From a virus, in the IMG/VR virus record IMGVR_UViG_3300037119_003537, positions 1-29,515 of that record: DNA of 29,515 nt. One strand, given 5' to 3'. Positions within the stretch are counted from its first letter, which is position 1; each line of letters opens with the position of its first letter. The notes beneath the pieces were generated by a model that worked only from the letters and a program-made list of their open reading frames with translations, did not search any database and was not told the origin of the DNA. Positions 24,946 through 29,515 of this stretch are shown piece by piece. Both the position numbers and the translations under genes were made by a program.

Positions 24946-26667
24946 ATGGCTGACGAGGTAATCACGAAGCTGGAGCCGCTCGACTACCCCGAAGACCTGA
25001 CCGGGCTGAGCGACGAGGAGCTAGAAGCTGCCGTCGCAGAGTGCCTGGAGCGCAGCGAGTACCTCGCTGACGAGAAGAACCTCGCTGACCTCTCGACCGA
25101 GGAAGCGACCGAGCTGATCGAGAACGCTGTCGTGACGGGCGAGGCGCTGGACGCCGAGGTCGCGAAGCGCGAAGAGGCGAAGGCCGAGCAGGACCAGATT
25201 CTCGAGGCGGCGCGGGCGCGGCTCGCGAAGCGGCTGGCGCCCGAGGACGAGGACGATCCCGAGAAGGACGGCGAGGCCGACGACGACCCCGAGGCCGAGG
25301 GCGACGCGAAGACGCCGGAGGGTGACGCGGACGAGGCCGACGACGACGACGACGAGATGGACGAGGCCGAGCCCGCGCGTGAGCGCGAGCTGGAGCCGGC
25401 CCTCTCGGCGGCGAAGCCGAATCGCGCGATGCGGCGCTCGAAGAAGCACGAGCCGCTCGACGCGAAGCCGCGCGGACAGAAGATGATCGCGCTCGCCGAC
25501 ATGCCCGGCGCGTTCGCGGCAGGCGAGGCGATCAACATGCGTCAGGCGGCGGAACTCGTCGCCGAGCGCTGGAACCGGTCGCACGTCGTGGACGGCCCGA
25601 AGCAGGACGTTCCGCTGATGCGGTTCTCGATCGACACGCCGCCCGAGCGGATGCTCGGCGAGGACGCGAACGAGAACGGCCGCAAGATCTACGACGCGAT
25701 CGGCGAGGAAGCGCTCGTCGCGTCGGGCGGTATCTGCGCGCCGCCCGAGCCGTACTACGACCTGCAGGTACTCGCCGGCGCGCAGACGCCGGTCGTGGAC
25801 TCCATCCCGCGCTTCGGCGCGGCTCGCGGCGGCATTCTCTGGATGACGCCGGCGACGCTCGCTTCGATCACGACCGGCGTCGGCGTGATCACCGAGGCGA
25901 ACGACACGCTGGGCGGCACGAACGCGACGAAGACGTGCCAGGTCATCCCCTGCCCGGCGCAGAACACCGCCGTCATCGACGCGATCTACCACTGCCTCTC
26001 GACGGGCAACATGGGCGCCCGGACGTACCCCGAGTTCGTGCAGCACTTCACGCAGCTCACGATGGCCGCGTTCGCGCGAGTCAGGGAGACGAAGGCGCTC
26101 GACGCGCTCAAGGCAGGCTCCACGCAGGTCACGCAGGCCACGGTCGGCGGCGCCGCTCCGACGATCCTCGGCGGCATCCTGCAGGCCGCTGAGGGCATGA
26201 GGAGCCGTCACCGGATGGTGGACACCGCCGTCCTGCGCGCATGGTTCCCGACCTGGGCGCTCGGCCTGCTCGCGGAGGACTTCATCCGCCGGCCGTACGA
26301 CCGCATGGAGGCGCTCGACCAGGGCTACAAGGCGTACGTCACCGCGAAGCTCCGCGCCTGCCAGATCGCGCCGACGTTCTACGTGGACACGGAGACGGCC
26401 GGCGGCATGATCTTCGGCACGCAGACCGCTGCCGCGCTGCTGCCGTTCCCCTCGACGGTCAAGTGGTTCCTCGCTCCCGAGGGCACGTTCATCCGCCTCG
26501 ACGGCGGCACGCTCGACCTCGGCATGGTCAGGGACTCCGTGCTGAACGCGACGAACGACTTCCAGATGTTCGGCGAGGTCTTCGAGACGTACGCGAAGGT
26601 CGGCATCGAGTCGCTCGAAATCACGACCACGACCGCCGGCACCGGCGTCGTCACGGCGCCTGCCTGA
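24946..26667 (+). CDS. Major capsid protein with large acidic N-terminal domain
   Basis: This 573-residue protein has an HK97-type capsid fold in its C-terminal 380 residues. Marks are the N-arm and E-loop region around RKIYDAIGEEALVASGGICAPPEPYYDLQVL, PVVDSIPRFGAARGGILWMTP, VRETKALDALKAGSTQ and LRAWFPTWALGLLAEDFIRRP. GGTLDLGMVRDSVLNATNDFQMFGEVFE forms the final strands. The first 190 residues are different: helical and acidic, with a stretch of about 55 residues (about 98-152) that is mostly Asp and Glu. This is probably a built-in scaffolding (delta) domain removed by the protease encoded upstream. No separate scaffold gene is present. Start ATG 24946 has GGAGG. Confidence 0.88.
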   Translation: MADEVITKLEPLDYPEDLTGLSDEELEAAVAECLERSEYLADEKNLADLSTEEATELIENAVVTGEALDAEVAKREEAKAEQDQILEAARARLAKRLAPEDEDDPEKDGEADDDPEAEGDAKTPEGDADEADDDDDEMDEAEPARERELEPALSAAKPNRAMRRSKKHEPLDAKPRGQKMIALADMPGAFAAGEAINMRQAAELVAERWNRSHVVDGPKQDVPLMRFSIDTPPERMLGEDANENGRKIYDAIGEEALVASGGICAPPEPYYDLQVLAGAQTPVVDSIPRFGAARGGILWMTPATLASITTGVGVITEANDTLGGTNATKTCQVIPCPAQNTAVIDAIYHCLSTGNMGARTYPEFVQHFTQLTMAAFARVRETKALDALKAGSTQVTQATVGGAAPTILGGILQAAEGMRSRHRMVDTAVLRAWFPTWALGLLAEDFIRRPYDRMEALDQGYKAYVTAKLRACQIAPTFYVDTETAGGMIFGTQTAAALLPFPSTVKWFLAPEGTFIRLDGGTLDLGMVRDSVLNATNDFQMFGEVFETYAKVGIESLEITTTTAGTGVVTAPA

Positions 26668-26703
26668 GTCAGCGAGTAGTCGAGCGTCGGAGAGGAGTGA
26701 TAG

Positions 26704-27558
26704 GTGGCTAGCCCAACATACGCGGCGCCCGTCTCGATTGACGGGCCACCGCCCTCCCCTCCGGCGCTCACGCTCGTCGGCGCTGCGCGCGTCGTCTCGG
26801 ACGCCGGCGACCGCTGGATCAACGGCGCCGGCATCTGGCCGTACCCGCGCGACCTGCCCGACCGCTTCGACCCCTGCCAGCCGGCAGGGTCAGCGGGCCA
26901 CGCGAAGGACGCCGGCACGCCGGCCGTCCCCGAGGTGTTCGGCTCGTTCACCGTCGTCGAGGGCATCACCTGCACGACGCGCTCGGTGCGCGACCCGGCC
27001 GAGTGGCAGGCTCGGGCGCAGAAAGCGCTCGAAGCGTACGAGCACTGGACGATCGAGAACGAGTTCTGGACGGGCGCTCTCAAGCCCGACAACACGCACC
27101 TCGCCGAGTCGCCCGCCGCCGTGATGGTGCAGGCCGCGACGACGAACCCGCGCCACGGCCTCGCGCTGCTCGAACAGGCGATCGCCGACAAGGGCGGCAG
27201 CGGCGTGATCCACCTACGACCCGCCGTGTTCTCGCTGCTCGACCACACAGACCTGAGCGTCAACGCCGGCGTCGCGAAGACGCAGCTCGGCACGAAGGTC
27301 GTGCCCGGCGTCGGCTACCCCGGCACGAGCCCGGCGCAAGCAGCTCTCGCGACGACCGTCGAGTGGGCGTACGCAACCGGCAGCGTCGAGCTGCGCCGCA
27401 GCGAGGTCTTCATCGTGCCCGGCTCGATCGTGGAAGCGACCGACCGCGCACAGAACGTCACGACGTTCCGGGCCGAGCGTCACGTGCTCATCGTCTGGGA
27501 CACCCGAATCCATGCGGCCGTCAAGATCGACCGCGCATTCACCGGATACGCGAGCTAG
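26704..27558 (+). CDS. Virion head protein downstream of capsid gene, 284 aa
   Basis: It starts at GTG 26704 after GGAGAGGAG. The N-terminal third is rich in proline and glycine (PPPSPPALTLVGAARVV). The middle has WQARAQKALEAYEHWTIENEFWTGAL, and the second half NPRHGLALLEQAIADKGGSGVIHLRP, TQLGTKVVPGVGYPGTSPAQ and VYVWDTR-like LIVWDTRIHAAVKI. I recognise this layout from actinobacteriophage proteins encoded right after the major capsid gene, where it is taken as a virion structural protein. A head-decoration or capsid-related role is likely but not shown. Length is ordinary. Confidence 0.65.
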   Translation: MASPTYAAPVSIDGPPPSPPALTLVGAARVVSDAGDRWINGAGIWPYPRDLPDRFDPCQPAGSAGHAKDAGTPAVPEVFGSFTVVEGITCTTRSVRDPAEWQARAQKALEAYEHWTIENEFWTGALKPDNTHLAESPAAVMVQAATTNPRHGLALLEQAIADKGGSGVIHLRPAVFSLLDHTDLSVNAGVAKTQLGTKVVPGVGYPGTSPAQAALATTVEWAYATGSVELRRSEVFIVPGSIVEATDRAQNVTTFRAERHVLIVWDTRIHAAVKIDRAFTGYAS

Positions 27559-27577
27559 AAGGAGAGGAGCGGAGCAG

Positions 27578-28252
27578 ATGCCACAGGCAGTAGCGATCAA
27601 CCCGGGTTCGATCCACGTCTGCAAGGCGCGGTTCACGCGCCTCAACGCAGACGGGTCGTTCGCGGCAGGAGCGAACAGCCACGTCGTCACGGACCAGATC
27701 ATGGACGTGGACTACACGCCGCAGATCAAGGGCGGCGAAACGAAGGAGCTCGTCTCGGGCTGCGACTGCATCCCGCTCGCGTACCGAGGCTTCGACAAGC
27801 TCATGCGCGTCGAGCTGAAGTTCCAGCTCGCGACGCTCGCGCCGGCGCTGGAGGAGCTGATCCTCGGAGCGGCTCTGCTCGTCGATACCTCGACGATCCC
27901 GGTCCCGGTCGGCGTCGTCTACCCGAACCAGGTGTCGTGCACGGCCGCGCATCAGCCGGCGGTCGCGTGCGAGTTCTGGAGCGATGCGTGGGACGGCGAC
28001 CATCAGGCGGCGGCGCCCAACCGGTACGTGCGGTGGGTGTTCCCGATGGTGTTCTGGCAGAAGGACAACGGCAAGCTGGAGAACGACTTCCACATGCCGG
28101 CCTTCCAGGGCTGGACTCGCGCCAACTCGAACTGGACGAACGTGTACGCCGACTGGCCCGCCGGCGTCGCCGGCTCGCTGTCGCCGTTCGCGTGGTTCTG
28201 GGACAACACGCAGCCGGCCGCGACGGTTGGCTATTCGAGCCTGAGCACATGA
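27578..28252 (+). CDS. Virion protein, possible tail tube or head-tail protein, 224 aa
   Basis: ATG 27578 follows GGAGAGGAG. The protein is beta-rich: NPGSIHVCKARFTRLNADGS, VTDQIMDVDYTPQIKGG, RVELKFQLATLAPALEELIL. A longer block has RYVRWVFPMVFWQKDNG, LENDFHMPAFQGWTRANSNW and DWPAGVAG near the C-terminus. This order of strand, helix and LENDF.MP.F.G resembles tail-tube-like virion proteins of actinobacteriophages. Its position three genes before the tail-like proteins fits a connector or tube role. No family name is certain. Confidence 0.6.
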   Translation: MPQAVAINPGSIHVCKARFTRLNADGSFAAGANSHVVTDQIMDVDYTPQIKGGETKELVSGCDCIPLAYRGFDKLMRVELKFQLATLAPALEELILGAALLVDTSTIPVPVGVVYPNQVSCTAAHQPAVACEFWSDAWDGDHQAAAPNRYVRWVFPMVFWQKDNGKLENDFHMPAFQGWTRANSNWTNVYADWPAGVAGSLSPFAWFWDNTQPAATVGYSSLST

Positions 28253-28536
28253 CAGACCTCCTGACCCTGCGCCGCTCGACGCTCGTGCCGATCCTCTTGG
28301 TGGATGGGCCGTGCGCGGGCACCTGGACACAGGTCGCCGCGTGGGGTCAGGAGTGCTGGCAGCGCGTCGGCCGCACCGGTGTGGACAAGCAGGTCTGGGC
28401 GCGTTACGACCACTCGCCGCTGCGGCAGGGCGAGTACTTCTACAGCGGCATGTGCCTCAGCACGAGCGACCTCGGCGCGGCGCTCGCTGCGCACAAGAAG
28501 GCGGGTCACACTCACGGAGAATCGAGGGGGCTATGA
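28249..28536 (+). CDS. Small virion-cluster protein, 95 aa
   Basis: It starts at ATG 28249 (ATGA overlap) and ends overlapping the next ATG. The sequence begins TDLLTLRRSTLVPILLVDGP and has WTQVAAWGQECWQRVGRTGV, then YDHSPLRQGEYFYSGMCLS. It has an aromatic-rich, compact look with no membrane segment or zinc motif (two lone Cys). No family is recognised. The position among virion genes suggests a minor structural or assembly role. Confidence 0.55.
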   Translation: MTDLLTLRRSTLVPILLVDGPCAGTWTQVAAWGQECWQRVGRTGVDKQVWARYDHSPLRQGEYFYSGMCLSTSDLGAALAAHKKAGHTHGESRGL

Positions 28537-28868
28537 GCGAATGGGCGCCGCCCAAGGGCTGGGTTCTCACCCGCCACGAGGGCTACTACATCAATCATCA
28601 GGGAGTGCGGCTCGCGGACGGCATGCGCGCCGAGCACCTCACGCAGATGCCGGACGGCTCGATCGACGTTGCGTGGTTCGACGAGGATCAGCCGTTCTAC
28701 GAGGACAAGAACATGAAGCCCGGCCCGGGCTACGGCGAGGAGGGCTTCTCGCCGAACGTCACGCTGCTGCCCATCAAGGACGGCTACGTGCCGCCGCAGT
28801 ACCACCTCGTGCATGAGAAGGACCCGCTGCACGGGACAATCGAACCGGCGAACAACGTCGCGACCTAA
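28533..28868 (+). CDS. Hypothetical virion-cluster protein, 111 aa
   Basis: It starts at ATG 28533 (ATGA overlap). The sequence EWAPPKGWVLTRHEGYYINH, then TQMPDGSIDVAWFDEDQPFY and PGPGYGEEGFSPNVTLLP, is rich in Tyr, Trp, Gly and Pro. It is probably an extended beta structure, as in small virion decoration or tail accessory proteins. No motif is recognised. The stop is followed closely by the next gene with GGGGG upstream of its ATG. Confidence 0.55.
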   Translation: MSEWAPPKGWVLTRHEGYYINHQGVRLADGMRAEHLTQMPDGSIDVAWFDEDQPFYEDKNMKPGPGYGEEGFSPNVTLLPIKDGYVPPQYHLVHEKDPLHGTIEPANNVAT

Positions 28869-28879
28869 GGGGGTCGAGG

Positions 28880-29278
28880 ATGAGCAAGACAGACGCAGTC
28901 GAAATCGACCTTCTCAAGCTGTTCGTGGGGAAGGCCACGACGATCTTCGCGACGACGCTGATCACGCCGTACATCGCGCTCTACACGACGGCGCCGAGCG
29001 ACTCGGCGGGCGGCACGGAGGCGACCGGCAACGGGTACACGCGCATCAACGCGCCCGCCGCGAGCTGGCCCACGCCGGCGGCAGGGTCGGTGGCGAACAC
29101 CACGGCGGTGCTGTTCCCGGCCGCGACCGGCTCGGGCTACACCCTGCTCGGCGCCGGCCTGACCGACGCCGCGTCGGCCGGCAACCTGCTGCGCTGGCAG
29201 GCCATCAGCTCCCTGGCGCTCGCGATCGGCGACCAGGCGAACTTCCCGATCGGAAGCATTACCTTCACGGAGGACTAG
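28880..29278 (+). CDS. Tail-fibre-like or minor virion protein, 132 aa
   Basis: The protein starts at ATG 28880 after GGGGTCGAGG. The sequence DLLKLFVGKATTIFATTLIT, PYIALYTTAPSDSAGGTEAT and GNGYTRINAPAASWPTPAAGS, with ATGSGYTLLGAGLTDAASAGNLLRWQ and a C-terminal IGSITFTED, is a pattern I know from a widespread phage family. It is usually annotated as tail-fibre or minor tail protein: VALFTT, TGGSYAR, GLFDA and L.WG are its landmarks. It is compact and beta-rich. The family is recognised; the exact position in the particle is not known. Confidence 0.7.
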   Translation: MSKTDAVEIDLLKLFVGKATTIFATTLITPYIALYTTAPSDSAGGTEATGNGYTRINAPAASWPTPAAGSVANTTAVLFPAATGSGYTLLGAGLTDAASAGNLLRWQAISSLALAIGDQANFPIGSITFTED

Positions 29279-29284
29279 ACCGCC

Positions 29285-29515
29285 GTGTCGGACGTATTCT
29301 CGACCGGCGTGATGACGCCCGTCGTTCTGACGAACGGCGTGCGCACCATGTTGGAGCTGATCGCTGCGGCGTCGCATCCGCTGCAGCTCACGCACGTCGG
29401 CGTGAGCTATGACGGCTCGGCGGCAGCGGCGGGCATCCTGCACGAGCTGGTCTACCTGACCGCCACGGGGACGGGCACGGCGCAGACGGTGCGCGCGCTC
29501 GACCAGATCAGCATC
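29285..29515 (+). CDS. Virion protein, N-terminal part, cut by window edge
   Basis: The likely start is GTG 29285, 7 bp after the previous stop, and the frame is open for 77 codons to the window end. The sequence begins SDVFSTGVMTPVVLTNGVRT and continues MLELIAAASHPLQLTHVGVSYDGSAAAAG. It resembles beta-rich phage capsid or tail accessory proteins of the kind that follow tail-fibre-like genes. No firm family. The downstream part is outside the window. Confidence 0.5.
   Translation, partial: MSDVFSTGVMTPVVLTNGVRTMLELIAAASHPLQLTHVGVSYDGSAAAAGILHELVYLTATGTGTAQTVRALDQISI

Noticed and set aside
25200-25420. Acidic Asp/Glu repeats as tandem DNA repeat
   Set aside because: The codons are irregular and no exact unit repeats; the composition belongs to the capsid scaffold domain.
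25021-26211. A 396-codon minus-strand frame opposite the capsid gene
   Set aside because: It is antisense to the well-supported capsid protein; its Leu/Arg-rich sequence mirrors the acidic domain.
1-29515. tRNA genes, CRISPR arrays, insertion sequences, attachment sites and integrase
   Set aside because: I looked for GGTTCRANYCC-type tRNA arms, spaced direct repeats, transposase motifs and recombinase motifs and saw none that hold.

Overview
The window is part of the genome of a tailed double-stranded DNA phage or prophage (Caudoviricetes), most likely of siphovirus type with an actinobacterial host. It is very GC-rich, genes are packed with ATGA/GTGA overlaps, and it carries a complete packaging and head module. 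Three things point to an actinobacterium: a protein like the actinobacterial integration host factor (mIHF/sIHF), head-maturation proteins of the kind seen in actinobacteriophages, and -10 boxes of the TANNCT type with apparently leaderless genes. I see no integrase, tRNA, rRNA, CRISPR array or insertion sequence.

Layout. (1) 1-3497, leftward: small zinc-binding and membrane proteins, a LexA-type winged helix without protease, an ERF single-strand annealing protein, a ribbon-helix-helix protein and an HNH endonuclease. (2) 3680-6764, rightward: a lytic-transglycosylase-like lysin, small membrane proteins, a winged-helix protein, the mIHF-like protein, a VRR-NUC nuclease, a homing-endonuclease-repeat protein and a ribbon-helix-helix protein. 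(3) 6787-9046: a probable small terminase and a clear large terminase. (4) 9056-15998: two stand-alone ParB-like domain proteins around an island of glycan and base-tailoring enzymes: an FkbM methyltransferase, two GT2-like and one GT4-like glycosyltransferases, a TET-associated-type glycosyltransferase and a PIG-L deacetylase. (5) 16001-16906: two leftward unknown genes. (6) 17002-18233: a TET/JBP-type Fe(II)/2-oxoglutarate dioxygenase and a DUF1360 membrane protein. (7) 18313-23443: portal, a MuF-protease fusion, the detached C-terminal part of the protease, and a further glycosyltransferase. (8) 23504-24744, leftward: a secreted four-cysteine protein and small zinc or SH3-like proteins. (9) 24946-29515: major capsid protein with a large acidic N-terminal domain, then virion proteins running off the window.

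The main result is the DNA hypermodification system inferred from parts 4 and 6. A TET-like enzyme would oxidise a methylated pyrimidine, most likely 5-methylcytosine, to the hydroxymethyl form. The TET-associated glycosyltransferase and the other transferases would build a sugar or short glycan on it. PIG-L would remove an acetyl group and FkbM would methylate the sugar. No C5-cytosine methyltransferase is visible here, so the first step would have to be encoded elsewhere.

The second result is a readable regulatory code. A CGCGCTANNCT element recurs upstream of both leftward and rightward units, as a perfect or near-perfect palindrome on the three main leftward promoters. Several genes start 6-7 nt after a -10 box and look leaderless. 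A palindromic GGTAATACC site occurs five times. A shared leader with ACTACCAG just before the ribosome binding site precedes four separate genes.
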